The position numbers and the translations under genes were made by a program. From SAR86 cluster bacterium (GTDB lineage Bacteria; Pseudomonadota; Gammaproteobacteria; Pseudomonadales; Pseudohongiellaceae), in contig NVUL01000002.1 of NCBI GenBank assembly GCA_002401885.1, positions 1 to 64,000 on the forward strand: a stretch of 64,000 nucleotides of DNA, read 5' to 3'. A model generated the notes under the pieces. It did no database searches and was not told the DNA's origin. It saw only the letters and a program-made list of their open reading frames with translations. Positions 1 to 10,154 of the stretch are shown piece after piece (the first letter of the stretch is position 1; each line of letters opens with the position of its first letter).

Positions 1-203
1 AATTTCTGGTGTGCCTTCCATTATTGGAAAGCGACCCGCACGATTCGGGCGGATTTCGATAGGGCTCCAGACTAGCCGGCTTCGAACCAGTTGGTCGGGA
101 ATTCGATAGCAGAGATGCTGCGCAGACGCCAGAAAGGCGCACTGAACGGGTGAGGAACATGGCTAAGCCAAAGTACGGTTAAGCCTCTAGAGAATTCATC
201 AAG

Positions 204-884
204 TTAATTTAACCGTTCCTTGATATTGCTCTCAAGCTCATCGATCAACCCCAAATAGTATGCGCTATGAAAAGGCCTGGCACTACCGTTCAGCGCACTT
301 CTCCTTGCAGCTTCAGAAAACTCCAAAGCCCGTTGGTAAAGTTTCTCAGCAGCATTTATCTGGGCGTAATAATAGTTAGTTTCTATGCTGGCAGGGTTCA
401 GCGCATAAGCAGCTTCAAGAAACCTATTACCCTTTCTCTTGCTATAAAAACCCACCGGCCAAGGAGGCGTGCCACGGTAGAGAAAACCAAGCAGCGCTTG
501 TCCGTAACCGTTCTCTGCTTGACCATCAAGCTCGATAGATTGCTCCAGTTCATCTCGGGCCTTTTTTAGCAAACGCATGCCTCTTACTATCCCCTGTGTG
601 CTGGCATAGCCAACACGCACTCTAGCAAGCACTATCCAGGCACTAGCTTCATCTGGGTTGATGTCTCGATATGATTCGGCCGATCCCAATAGCTTCTCCA
701 AGGGAAGCTCGCGGCCCTGGTCATCTTCCCACTGGACATGGATTTCTGCATAGCGTTCGGTAATCTGATCGGTTTCAGACAGCGGCTGGGCAGTTGCGTT
801 AATACTAGCAAAGGCGAGACTGGCAATCAGAAAGAGAAAGACAGGCTGCAACTTGCCAAGAAGAGAAGAGCGGTGCAATTTCAT
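204..884 (-). CDS. Secreted TPR-like hypothetical protein (TRAP-associated TatT-like architecture possible)
   Basis: 226-aa ORF with N-terminal signal peptide and helical repeat-like sequence (ESYRDINPDEASAWIVLARV, AAYALNPASIETNYYYAQ). Confidence 0.6.
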   Translation of the reverse strand: MKLHRSSLLGKLQPVFLFLIASLAFASINATAQPLSETDQITERYAEIHVQWEDDQGRELPLEKLLGSAESYRDINPDEASAWIVLARVRVGYASTQGIVRGMRLLKKARDELEQSIELDGQAENGYGQALLGFLYRGTPPWPVGFYSKRKGNRFLEAAYALNPASIETNYYYAQINAAEKLYQRALEFSEAARRSALNGSARPFHSAYYLGLIDELESNIKERLN

Positions 885-921
885 TCTGGAGACTCCCTGT
901 TGAATTTAATCCTGAGAAGAA

Positions 922-3492
922 TTAATGAATCGATTCTGCAAATTCAATCATTGCATCGAATACCTCATCCTCATGAGAAATAAAAATCGAATGATCGCCA
1001 CCCTGTATTTCAATCACCGTCGCCTGAGGCATGGCGCTTCGAAAAGCACTAATCTGTTCTCTCTGGAAGTAGGTTAGCAATTGATAAAAACGCCGTGCAG
1101 CATTAATAAGTAGCTCATCGTCCGGGTCGTACCAGGATCTTACACGCTGAGTTTCCTTCTCGATGGCATAGATAGACACTGTAGGTGCGCTAATCTGCTC
1201 ATATCTGGGAGCATCAAGCTGAGCCATAATAGCCTCACCAAAGCGCTGGTCGATGATTCTACTGTGGCTGGAGAAGTCGAAGGATGCCATAAATGCACCC
1301 TCGGGAATTCCCACGGAATCTATGCGGTCAAAATAGGACTGCGCGGCACTATAAGATGCTAGTTCTTGAGGCAGGGGGCGAGGACGCGGTGGTTCAAATC
1401 GGTTGAAATTATTTTCTTGAATAATGGAATCTTTGCTGCGGTCATAGGCTGCATCAAGGTACACCAAGCCGGAAACTCTGTCGGGATAGTCTGCTGCGAG
1501 CGCGCTCAGCTCATCCCCAGCAAGAGAATGACCTACAAGTATAGCTTTCTCTATATGCATGGCGTTCATCACTTCAATCACATCTTCACTTAGGCGACTA
1601 ATATGGTAGCCAGAAGTTGGTTTACTCGATGCGCCGAAGCCTCTTCGAGTCAGCGCGATCGTTCTATACTGACTCGCAAGGCGGGGAGCAATGTCATCGA
1701 AGCTGTGTGCTGTTGCGCCACCGCCCGCTAGTAATACGAATACCGGTTCGTTAGCATCTGGTTCAAGTTCAGGCTCGGCAGGGTGTGACCACTCGAGGAC
1801 TTCCAAGCGCACGTCTCTATCCACATTGATGAAGCTAGCCTGGTGGGGCGATCGGTCACTCCAGCTTGCGCGTAAGGTATCGGGTTCTGCCATGTCGAAC
1901 GGTAACGGGCAGGTGCTGGCTTCAGCCCCTAAAAGCCCTGGCTGAGAAATCTCCTTACTAAAAAAAGCTTTCTGTTCGTAGATAGTAATGAGTGCCGTAG
2001 GGTTTTCTATCAGGCTCGGTGAGGGGATATTCATCTCATAGTGGCTGCCACCGAACAGCTGCATAAAATTAGGGCTGAAGTCCGGCCAGGTTGCATCTAC
2101 TCTGCTTGTAGAAACGCCTTTTATTTCGGCTGACACTACTGTGGGTCGTGCCCCTCGTTTGAAACATTCCACCTGAAGCTCATTCCTCCGCGAATCAATT
2201 TCGGCACTGCAATAGCCGATGCCTGGGAAGTAGCGGCGCTGAGAACCGGGTATTAGTTCGTATTCAGTCGGTGCAAGCAACGCCAAATCTAACTCTAGTC
2301 TAAGCTCCGTGGATGGATCTGTTGATAGTTCTTCTACAACTTGTTCCGGTACCGCCCAAAAATGTGTGCCCTCGCTTTGAGTATTGATAAGAGCAGGAAC
2401 GGAGCCAGCGGCTGGAGCGAGGCGAAACTCTTTTTCTCCGTCCATTGAGCTGATAGAGGCTACCGCGTTTACCGTCAGCAGCCGCCATTTCCTAGGAATA
2501 TTGCGTGCTTGAACTTGAGTGGAGAAGGCGATGCCACCCGGACCTGCGCTCTCCAACTCCCATGCCGTGAAATAGTTTAAACCAGCCATACCAATCATGC
2601 CTTCGGCTGGGGTTTCGGCATCGCCGTATATATCGTTGCCTACCATTACCGCTGGATAGCAACTGTAGATCGAGTCCAGCATTAGTGAAGCGGTTAAATC
2701 ATCGTCAAGCTCATTTGTCAGGCGGCTTTGTGTTGAAAAAACAAGCGGCCAAAGCGGTAGCTGGAAACTTACAAAAATCGTAACGATACCTGCTCCTAAC
2801 GCAGCAGCAATGCTCAACCGGGCCTTCTGAAAGTCGCGGCGGTAATATTGAAACCTAGCAACGAAGGCTAGGCAAGTCACTATGATTACAAAGGAGAGGG
2901 ACGACAACAGCCATTCGTAACCAGTGAAATTCATCTTGTCCGCATTTGGTGTTGTTAATACTGGGACTAAAGATATCGAGCCGATAAAAAGCAGTAAGCC
3001 CACAACTACAGCTAAAGCCTGCAGCATGGTTCTTGTTAGAATCGCTACGCAAATAAAAATAGGTATTGTGAGCATGGGTTCGACAGTCTTAAACACGCTC
3101 GCTTCGAGAATTGATTCCGTAAACGAATAGCCGTTTACCAGATTCAGTGCCAATCGTGCTAAGACCAGAGGCAGAAAGGCAATGACGAACAAATACAATA
3201 TTTTCGATAGGAATAAATCCAGTTTTCTAACCGGCCGAATTAGCCAATCGTGAGTCAAGCTGGAAGGTGGGTCTAATTGGAATGCCGCAATGATCAACAA
3301 GCCTATGGCTAGCTTGCTGATATAAGGGGCGGCTAGTTTTATTATGACCCATGTCTGGCTCTGTATGCCTAAATCCAACTCAGTTATTAACGTTTCCAAT
3401 ACGGTTAAACCGATAACGAGCAAGCTTAAAGGAGCGAGGCCTATCAGGTCCTTCTTAAAAATCGAAGTTATAACTTCTAGTCTATTATTCAT
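922..3492 (-). CDS. ABC-2 type permease fused to a C-terminal alpha/beta hydrolase domain
   Basis: 856-aa ORF; about 7 hydrophobic segments in the first ~260 aa; C-terminal nucleophile elbow GHSLAG and late GDHSIF motif; start codon 3 nt from the stop of the ABC ATPase ORF. Confidence 0.8.
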   Translation of the reverse strand: MNNRLEVITSIFKKDLIGLAPLSLLVIGLTVLETLITELDLGIQSQTWVIIKLAAPYISKLAIGLLIIAAFQLDPPSSLTHDWLIRPVRKLDLFLSKILYLFVIAFLPLVLARLALNLVNGYSFTESILEASVFKTVEPMLTIPIFICVAILTRTMLQALAVVVGLLLFIGSISLVPVLTTPNADKMNFTGYEWLLSSLSFVIIVTCLAFVARFQYYRRDFQKARLSIAAALGAGIVTIFVSFQLPLWPLVFSTQSRLTNELDDDLTASLMLDSIYSCYPAVMVGNDIYGDAETPAEGMIGMAGLNYFTAWELESAGPGGIAFSTQVQARNIPRKWRLLTVNAVASISSMDGEKEFRLAPAAGSVPALINTQSEGTHFWAVPEQVVEELSTDPSTELRLELDLALLAPTEYELIPGSQRRYFPGIGYCSAEIDSRRNELQVECFKRGARPTVVSAEIKGVSTSRVDATWPDFSPNFMQLFGGSHYEMNIPSPSLIENPTALITIYEQKAFFSKEISQPGLLGAEASTCPLPFDMAEPDTLRASWSDRSPHQASFINVDRDVRLEVLEWSHPAEPELEPDANEPVFVLLAGGGATAHSFDDIAPRLASQYRTIALTRRGFGASSKPTSGYHISRLSEDVIEVMNAMHIEKAILVGHSLAGDELSALAADYPDRVSGLVYLDAAYDRSKDSIIQENNFNRFEPPRPRPLPQELASYSAAQSYFDRIDSVGIPEGAFMASFDFSSHSRIIDQRFGEAIMAQLDAPRYEQISAPTVSIYAIEKETQRVRSWYDPDDELLINAARRFYQLLTYFQREQISAFRSAMPQATVIEIQGGDHSIFISHEDEVFDAMIEFAESIH

Positions 3493-3494
3493 GG

Positions 3495-4394
3495 CTAGTC
3501 CCGCGATTCATCTCTCGATTTACGAATGAGAGTCTTTGTGATATCACGAAGACTCATCGCTTCTGTGTCAAACTGTATTGCGCCAAAGTGTTGAGTTAGT
3601 TGACTAAAAAGGACGCTCTCATCTTTGAATTCAGTATCTATGAATTGCAGAGAATGACCTGATATCACGGGATCCAGCCAGGTGCAGGGAAGATCGACGG
3701 GTAGCTCTTTCTGATTGGAAAGGGTAACGGCGACCTCTCTAAATCGACTTCGCATTTCATCAATAGGTTGTTGAAACCAAAGCTCACCTTGGGCCATAAA
3801 CGCTAAGTGGCTGGTGAAGTTTTCGATTTCATTTAGTTCATGTGAGGAAATTAGAATTGTAGAGTCGCCAGCTTGTTCTAGAAGACCCTCGATGACTTCA
3901 TCTCGCACGAGAGAATCTAAGCCACTTAGGGGCTCATCTAGTATCAGTAACTTCGGGCGAAAAGCCATAGCGGCTGTTAATACAGTCTTCATGCGCATGC
4001 CGTGAGAAAGCTTGCTGAGGGCGCGACTGGCAGGCAGATCTAGTTTCTTCCTCAGCTCTTTCTCAAAACCGCGATCCCAATTAGCATAGAGTGGTCGTAG
4101 ATAGTCAAAATACTGTTCGATGGTGAGGCGGGAGGGTAGCGACTGATTCTCAGATACATAGCCAATTTGCAAATAATCTTCGTAAGAAAGTGCGCGGCTA
4201 TCAATGCCCAGAATATTTGCACGCCCGCTATCAGGGCGAATGATATTGGCTAGCATGCGTATAGTCGTTGTCTTGCCAGCACCATTGGTCCCAACGAGAG
4301 CAAAAGCAGACCCTTCTGGCACCTGTAGATTTATATCTCGAAGTACATGCACCTTGCCGTACTTCTTATTCACGTTCTGCACATCAATTATCAT
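3495..4394 (-). CDS. ABC transporter ATP-binding protein
   Basis: Walker A GTNGAGKTT, signature LSHGMRMK, Walker B LLILDEPLSGLD. Confidence 0.93.
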   Translation of the reverse strand: MIIDVQNVNKKYGKVHVLRDINLQVPEGSAFALVGTNGAGKTTTIRMLANIIRPDSGRANILGIDSRALSYEDYLQIGYVSENQSLPSRLTIEQYFDYLRPLYANWDRGFEKELRKKLDLPASRALSKLSHGMRMKTVLTAAMAFRPKLLILDEPLSGLDSLVRDEVIEGLLEQAGDSTILISSHELNEIENFTSHLAFMAQGELWFQQPIDEMRSRFREVAVTLSNQKELPVDLPCTWLDPVISGHSLQFIDTEFKDESVLFSQLTQHFGAIQFDTEAMSLRDITKTLIRKSRDESRD

Positions 4395-4788
4395 TGGATA
4401 CCACCTTCACGCGTTCGAGGCTTTTCCAATGAGTCGCAACTGACTCCTGCACTTCATCCAGTTTTGCACCTACACGTCGGGCCTCTACGACTAATTGCTC
4501 CACTTCCTGACCAAGCAATCGTTGGCGGTCACCACTTCTCGCCTTGGGAGGAGTTGCCACGGTAGTGCCTTTGCCAGGGCTGGCGATTAGCCAGCGCTCC
4601 TGAATTAGATGCTGCACTACTTTGTGCGCGGTATTCGGATGAATCTTCAGGTCCACAGCGAGGGCTCGTACCGAGGGGAAGGGTTCTCCTGGCTTGAGCG
4701 CGCCACCGAGTATGGCTTTGGTGGCGGCAAATACCACCTGGTCGAAGATGGATTGGCCTGGAACGAGTTTTATTTTGAATGGTGTCAT
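4384..4788 (-). CDS. GntR-family transcriptional regulator (YtrA-like, short C-terminus)
   Basis: N-terminal winged HTH (FPSVRALAVDLKIHPNTAHKVVQHLIQERWL); 134 aa; overlaps the ABC ATPase start by 11 nt. Confidence 0.88.
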   Translation of the reverse strand: MTPFKIKLVPGQSIFDQVVFAATKAILGGALKPGEPFPSVRALAVDLKIHPNTAHKVVQHLIQERWLIASPGKGTTVATPPKARSGDRQRLLGQEVEQLVVEARRVGAKLDEVQESVATHWKSLERVKVVSNDN

Positions 4789-4794
4789 ATCAGT

Positions 4795-4805
4795 AGTGTG
4801 ACACT
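4795..4805. promoter_or_regulatory. Candidate GntR operator, inverted repeat AGTGT-G-ACACT
   Basis: Perfect 5-bp arms immediately upstream of the gntR start codon. Confidence 0.4.
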
Positions 4806-4899
4806 AAGAACGGATATGTCAAATGCTATTTTGAAGTACGACGAGAATTTAGACCAGATAACATGAGTCGTATGTAAAAACTCTAAGCAGCTACGCTCG

Positions 4900-5727
4900 C
4901 TACCACTGCCCAGGATCCAGCTTGTAATAGTCTTTCAACTGTTGATAGAGCTCTTGATGATAGGTGGCCATCTGCTTAGGTCGCTCGAAGAATGTCTCAG
5001 TGGCCACGGCAAAAAACTCGGCGGGATTGGTGGCACCGTAATGATCCATCAAGCTGTGTCTCCCGCGCATTGAGTCTTTTTGCAATTCTTCAAACTCTTC
5101 GCTGAACACATGTGCCCAGCTTCTGTAAGCGCCTCGCGTGTTCAGTACTGGCGCTCCATTGGTCGAGCCTGACTCGTGATCTAATTGATGTGCAAATTCG
5201 TGCAGCACAACATTCTGTCCGTCCTGTAAGTTCATGACGCCTTTCTGCACATTGTCCCAAGCAAGCACGACCTTGCCCTGACTCCAGGATTCTCCCAGCA
5301 TGGCGATGTGATTCGTGGACACAAGCCCGAGTTCATTCGCCACTTCTCGTGTCGCAACGAAAGTTGAGGGGTAAACTAGAATGGAATCTAGGTCGGGATA
5401 GGGAGTGCGGCTCTGATTCAAAACCAGTAAGCAGGCCTGTGCCGCGATAGTCACGCGAATATCCTCATTAATTTCCTGTCCGGCGCAGCCATAGAAACTC
5501 TTGTCAGCGAGGAAGGTCTTGATAAGAAATTGTAATTGTTCTTGTTCGGCGAGTGGAAGCTTGGCGACGAAGGGCAATCTTTCCAAAAGCGTTCGCCGCC
5601 AGGATTCAGGGAAAGGCTGTTTCTGAATGCGCGTTATGCGAATTCGAGGCCAGAAAATGACTCGAAAAATGACTGCTGCGAGAATCAACAGCAGAATTAG
5701 CAGAGAGATAATGGATTGAGAGGTCAT
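4900..5727 (-). CDS. mtfA: MtfA-family zinc peptidase (M90)
   Basis: HEFAHQLD metal-binding motif, NPAEFFAVATETFFERP motif, N-terminal TM helix. Confidence 0.85.
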   Translation of the reverse strand: MTSQSIISLLILLLILAAVIFRVIFWPRIRITRIQKQPFPESWRRTLLERLPFVAKLPLAEQEQLQFLIKTFLADKSFYGCAGQEINEDIRVTIAAQACLLVLNQSRTPYPDLDSILVYPSTFVATREVANELGLVSTNHIAMLGESWSQGKVVLAWDNVQKGVMNLQDGQNVVLHEFAHQLDHESGSTNGAPVLNTRGAYRSWAHVFSEEFEELQKDSMRGRHSLMDHYGATNPAEFFAVATETFFERPKQMATYHQELYQQLKDYYKLDPGQW

Positions 5728-5981
5728 GCTTCATGATAACAATACGTACCGGAACATTGCATGCTGTTTCACGATGGGGTTGAAGTGGTTGGCTACTAAA
5801 GATCCAGTCAATCTCTCGCCAACAATAAAGCAGGGGCGGAGGAATTAAAATCTAATCGCTCCGTCTCTAATGCAGTTAGAGATATAGCTAGAGATATAGT
5901 TAAGTAATGAGTGCTCCCTAAACTTCTATCTGGCGTTCCATAGAAGCCAAAGAGTCTCAATTGGGAGACCAAAATTCCCAT

Positions 5982-6449
5982 TCAATCCAGCGGCAACTCA
6001 GTAGTATCCTTAATTCGAGTGATAGCGACATTAGAGTGCATCTCTCGAATATTGGGAATCTGCGCCAGATGTTCGCGGGCAAATTTTTCGTAGTGATGCA
6101 TATCTTTAGTCACAATTTTTAACATGTAATCCATGCTTCCCGTCATCGTGTAACACTCTACGACTTCGGGGAAGGTTTTCACACGCTGTTCAAATTCCTG
6201 CAGGGTTTTTCCATGGTGGGTAGATAGATTTATTGCAGTGAAGATTACAACCTTCATTCCAACTTTTTCATTGTCCAGTAGCACCACTTTCTTGCGTATA
6301 ACACCCGCTTCTTCAAGCCGGCAGATCCGACGCCAGCAGGGTGACTGGGATAGCCCAACTTTATCGGCAAGCTCGGCCGTGCTTATTCTTGCGTCCTGCT
6401 GCAATAGCTTCAGTAATTTCAGGTCCAGACTGCTTAGCTCAATATGCAT
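5982..6449 (-). CDS. Lrp/AsnC-family transcriptional regulator
   Basis: LDLKLLKLLQQDARISTAELADKVGLSQSPCWRRICRLEEAGVI HTH and AsnC ligand domain; divergent from the indolepyruvate oxidoreductase gene. Confidence 0.93.
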   Translation of the reverse strand: MHIELSSLDLKLLKLLQQDARISTAELADKVGLSQSPCWRRICRLEEAGVIRKKVVLLDNEKVGMKVVIFTAINLSTHHGKTLQEFEQRVKTFPEVVECYTMTGSMDYMLKIVTKDMHHYEKFAREHLAQIPNIREMHSNVAITRIKDTTELPLD

Positions 6450-6581
6450 ATAATTACCTATAATTAGTCCTTTAGAGGCATTATTATTCTATAAACTCGC
6501 ATAGTTGCAAGTAATAGAAATAAATATCCCGGGATTAGTTGATATTATTTTCTTACTATATCCTGAAATACGAGCCTTATC

Positions 6582-9500
6582 ATGCCAACCAAACTGCTCC
6601 CGGTTTCGCTGCAGGACAAATACGCACTGGACTCCACTCGCACACTGCTGACGGGCATAGAAGCGCTGGCTCGCCTTCCGATATTACAGCACCAACGTGA
6701 TCTCGCTGCGGGATTGAATACCGCCGGTTTTATCTCCGGCTATCGTGGCTCACCCCTGGGCAATCTTGACCAGAAGCTGTGGCAGGCAAAGCCCTGGTTG
6801 CAGGATCACAATATTGTGTTTCAGCCTGGGGTCAATGAGGACCTGGCTGCAACATCTGTATGGGGATCACAGCAGGTAAATTTGTTCCCACAGGCAAAAT
6901 ACGACGGAGTTTTTGCGATGTGGTACGGCAAGGGACCAGGGGTCGATAGAAGCATGGATGTGTTTAAACATGCTAATGCCTTTGGCACGTCAAAGTATGG
7001 CGGTGTGCTGGCTGTCGCTGGTGACGACCACGCTTGCAAATCTTCTACTCTGCCTCATCAGAGTGAGCATATGTTTATCGGTGCTTCCATGCCGATACTC
7101 AGTCCCGCTAGTGTTCAAGATATCTTGGACTACGGTGTGTACGGCTGGGAATTGTCACGGTTCAGTGGCTGCTGGGTCGCCCTGAAAGCCATTACCGAAA
7201 ATGTTGATTCGTCGATTGTGGTCGATATCGACCCCGATCGCATCAAGGTGTTGAAACCAGAAGGGTTTGAACTACCAGCTGAAGGGCTTAACGCGCGCTG
7301 GCCTGCCAAGCCTCTGGAGCAGGAGCGTATTCTCAACAGATACCGAATTTATGCGGCACGACAATTCGCACTCACTAATAATCTCAATAAGGTGGTTATC
7401 GATAGTCCACATCCACGGCTTGGCATCATCACAACAGGCAAAGCCTATCTGGATGTGTTGCAGGCGTTGGATGACCTGGGCATAGATCAGCATCAGGCGG
7501 CAGCGATTGGATTGCGAGTGTTCAAACTTGGAATGACCTGGCCATTGGAACCGGTATCTACCCATGAGTTTGCCAAGGGCCTCGAAGAAATTCTCGTTGT
7601 GGAGGAAAAGCGCAGCATCATCGAAGACCAATTAACCGGGCAGCTCTACAACTGGCCTGTCAGCGAACGTCCTCGAGTGGTAGGGGAGTTCGATGAAGAG
7701 CACAGGGATTTGCTGCCTAATGTGGGCGAACTGACGCCAGCTATGATAGCCAGGGTTATTGCTGCACGCATCTCCAGATTTTTTCAGAGCGAAATAATCC
7801 AGCAGCGCTTAAGCTTTCTGGAAGCTAAAGAAATGCAATTGGCCAGGTCCAGAAAAATTGTCGAGAGGGCGCCACATTTTTGTTCCGGATGCCCGCACAA
7901 CAGCTCTACGAAAGTGCCAGAGGGAAGCATGGCATTCGCGGGAATAGGCTGTCACTACATGGCAATCTGGATGGACAGAAGCACCGAGACCTTCACACAA
8001 ATGGGAGGTGAGGGTTGTACATGGATAGGGCAGGCACCATTTACTGACACCAAGCACGTGTTTCAAAACTTGGGAGATGGTACCTATTTCCACTCTGGGC
8101 TGCTTGCGATACGCGCAACAATCGCCTCGGGTGTGCATATCACCTATAAGATTCTGTATAACGGCGCGGTCGCTATGACTGGTGGCCAGCCCATAGACGG
8201 TGAATTGAGCGTTGAAGACCTGATTCATCAATTGCGCGGTGAAGGCGTAAAGCGTATTGCAGTAGTCAGCAACGAGCCGAAAAAGTACTCCAAAACGTTT
8301 CCGCAATTTCCAGGTTTGACCATAGATCATCGAGATGAAATGCCAGCTGTACAGTCAGAGCTGAAAGAGTTGCCTGGCACGACAGTCATCATTTTCGACC
8401 AAGGCTGCGCTGCCGAGAAACGTCGGCGTCTAAAACGACAGAAAGTGCATGCCCCGGTAACACGTGTATTTATTAATGACGAAGTTTGTGAAGGCTGTGG
8501 GGATTGCAGTTCTGTCTCTAATTGCCTGTCGCTTTTACCGAAAGAAACCGAATTAGGCCGTAAGCGCACAATTGATCAGAACGCCTGCAATCATGACTAC
8601 AGCTGCCTGAAGGGTTTCTGTCCCAGTTTTGTCAGTGTAGTAGGGGGTGAATTAAAAAGCGCTGCGAGTAAGAAGATTGATCAAGAGTTTATCAACGCTT
8701 CCGAATTGCCGGAACCTTCATCGCCTTCAATCGCTAAGCCATGGAATGTGGTCATCACCGGCATAGGTGGCACGGGTGTTCTTACAGTCGGCTCAGTGCT
8801 CTCCATGGCGGCACATCTGGAAGGCAAAGGCTGTTCAACGCTAAACCAAACCGGTCTGGCACAAAAATTTGGTGCTGTGCTTAGCCATGTGCGCATTGCG
8901 GAGCAGCAGGATCACATACATTCCGTGCGTATTCCGGCGGGAGATGCAGATCTTTTATTGGGTTGCGATTTGGTCGTGGCAGCCTCCGATGATGCGCTCG
9001 CCAAATTACATGGGGATCGATCTCATGTAATTGCTAACGATTATGAGTCAGTGACTTCTGATTTTATTCAGAACCCGGACTACGAGTTTCCAGCCACAGA
9101 AATGAAAGACGCTTTAAGACAGGAGGCTGGCAGCGCCAAGGTCGATTTTATTAATGCAACTCATATTGCCAAGTCTTTCTTAGGAGATTCCATTGCCGGC
9201 AATTTTTTCCTGTTGGGTTATGCACTGCAAAAAGGCTTGCTGCCGGTGTCAGCCGGCTCGATCGAGCAAGCCATAGAATTGAATAAAGTCTCGGTTGCAA
9301 TGAATGTCTCCGCCTTCAACTTGGGGCGTAGAGCGGTTGTCGACTACCCATCGCTAGAGGCGCAGTTACCAAAGGATGATCAGGCTTATCAACCGCTGAG
9401 CGACCTGGATGAAATAGTCCAATGGCGAGTAGAGTTCCTGGAAAAATATCAAGACCAAGCTTATGCGCAAAAATATCTCAGCTTCATTAAGCAATGTCGC

Positions 9501-10085
9501 GAAGTTTTTGGAAAACTTACCGACATTTCCAAAAACCAGAATGAAGTCTTAAGCGAGGCGATAGCCCGCTCCTATTTCAAGCTGCTAAGTTATAAAGATG
9601 AATATGAGGTGGCTCGACTTTATAGTGACCAGAAATTCCTGAATTCTCTGCACGAGCAATTCAGCGGCAACTTTAAATTGAAATTTCATCTTGCACCGCC
9701 CTTAATTTCACGCAGGGATAAACTCACGGGTATGCCAATAAAAGGAGTTTATGGACAGTGGATTCTGAAGCTATTTCCATTGCTCGCCAAGCTGAAATTT
9801 CTGCGTGGCACAGCCTTCGATATTTTTTCTTACAATGCAGAACGTAAGCATGAAAAGCAGCTCATTATCTTGTATGAACAGACGGTTCAGCAAGTGATCA
9901 CAGACCTGAATAAAGACAACTACGAAACCGCTTTGGAAATTGCTTCTCTACCTGACATCGTGCGCGGTTACGGTCACGTAAAAGAAAAGAGTATGCTTCG
10001 GTTCGATGAAGATTTAGAGAGATTATTGCAGGACTTCAATCGCAATGAAAAAAAAGTAGTGCGGTTATTCGAGAAAGTAGTCTGA
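6582..10085 (+). CDS. Indolepyruvate ferredoxin oxidoreductase family protein (fused alpha/beta/gamma type)
   Basis: 1167 aa; TPP-enzyme region, Fe-S motif CEGCGDCSSVSNC, C-terminal GIGGTGVLTVG gamma domain. Confidence 0.92.
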   Translation: MPTKLLPVSLQDKYALDSTRTLLTGIEALARLPILQHQRDLAAGLNTAGFISGYRGSPLGNLDQKLWQAKPWLQDHNIVFQPGVNEDLAATSVWGSQQVNLFPQAKYDGVFAMWYGKGPGVDRSMDVFKHANAFGTSKYGGVLAVAGDDHACKSSTLPHQSEHMFIGASMPILSPASVQDILDYGVYGWELSRFSGCWVALKAITENVDSSIVVDIDPDRIKVLKPEGFELPAEGLNARWPAKPLEQERILNRYRIYAARQFALTNNLNKVVIDSPHPRLGIITTGKAYLDVLQALDDLGIDQHQAAAIGLRVFKLGMTWPLEPVSTHEFAKGLEEILVVEEKRSIIEDQLTGQLYNWPVSERPRVVGEFDEEHRDLLPNVGELTPAMIARVIAARISRFFQSEIIQQRLSFLEAKEMQLARSRKIVERAPHFCSGCPHNSSTKVPEGSMAFAGIGCHYMAIWMDRSTETFTQMGGEGCTWIGQAPFTDTKHVFQNLGDGTYFHSGLLAIRATIASGVHITYKILYNGAVAMTGGQPIDGELSVEDLIHQLRGEGVKRIAVVSNEPKKYSKTFPQFPGLTIDHRDEMPAVQSELKELPGTTVIIFDQGCAAEKRRRLKRQKVHAPVTRVFINDEVCEGCGDCSSVSNCLSLLPKETELGRKRTIDQNACNHDYSCLKGFCPSFVSVVGGELKSAASKKIDQEFINASELPEPSSPSIAKPWNVVITGIGGTGVLTVGSVLSMAAHLEGKGCSTLNQTGLAQKFGAVLSHVRIAEQQDHIHSVRIPAGDADLLLGCDLVVAASDDALAKLHGDRSHVIANDYESVTSDFIQNPDYEFPATEMKDALRQEAGSAKVDFINATHIAKSFLGDSIAGNFFLLGYALQKGLLPVSAGSIEQAIELNKVSVAMNVSAFNLGRRAVVDYPSLEAQLPKDDQAYQPLSDLDEIVQWRVEFLEKYQDQAYAQKYLSFIKQCREVFGKLTDISKNQNEVLSEAIARSYFKLLSYKDEYEVARLYSDQKFLNSLHEQFSGNFKLKFHLAPPLISRRDKLTGMPIKGVYGQWILKLFPLLAKLKFLRGTAFDIFSYNAERKHEKQLIILYEQTVQQVITDLNKDNYETALEIASLPDIVRGYGHVKEKSMLRFDEDLERLLQDFNRNEKKVVRLFEKVV

Positions 10086-10154
10086 GTGCGAAGGCGCAAC
10101 GTGAACGAGAATACGAAATTAACAAGAAATCCATGGCGGCTATGAGGGAGTCAG

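Noticed and set aside
1-203. Open frame ending at about 180 (...RTERVRNMAKPKYG-stop) at the window edge
   Set aside because: Too short, with an upstream in-frame TAG near 55; no family recognised.
5875-5902. Short repeat GTTAGAGATATA/GCTAGAGATATA downstream of lrp
   Set aside because: Only two imperfect 12-bp units in AT-rich intergenic DNA; too weak.
7809-8330. 173-aa ORF antisense to the indolepyruvate oxidoreductase
   Set aside because: Lies fully inside a confidently coding gene; composition looks like a shadow ORF.
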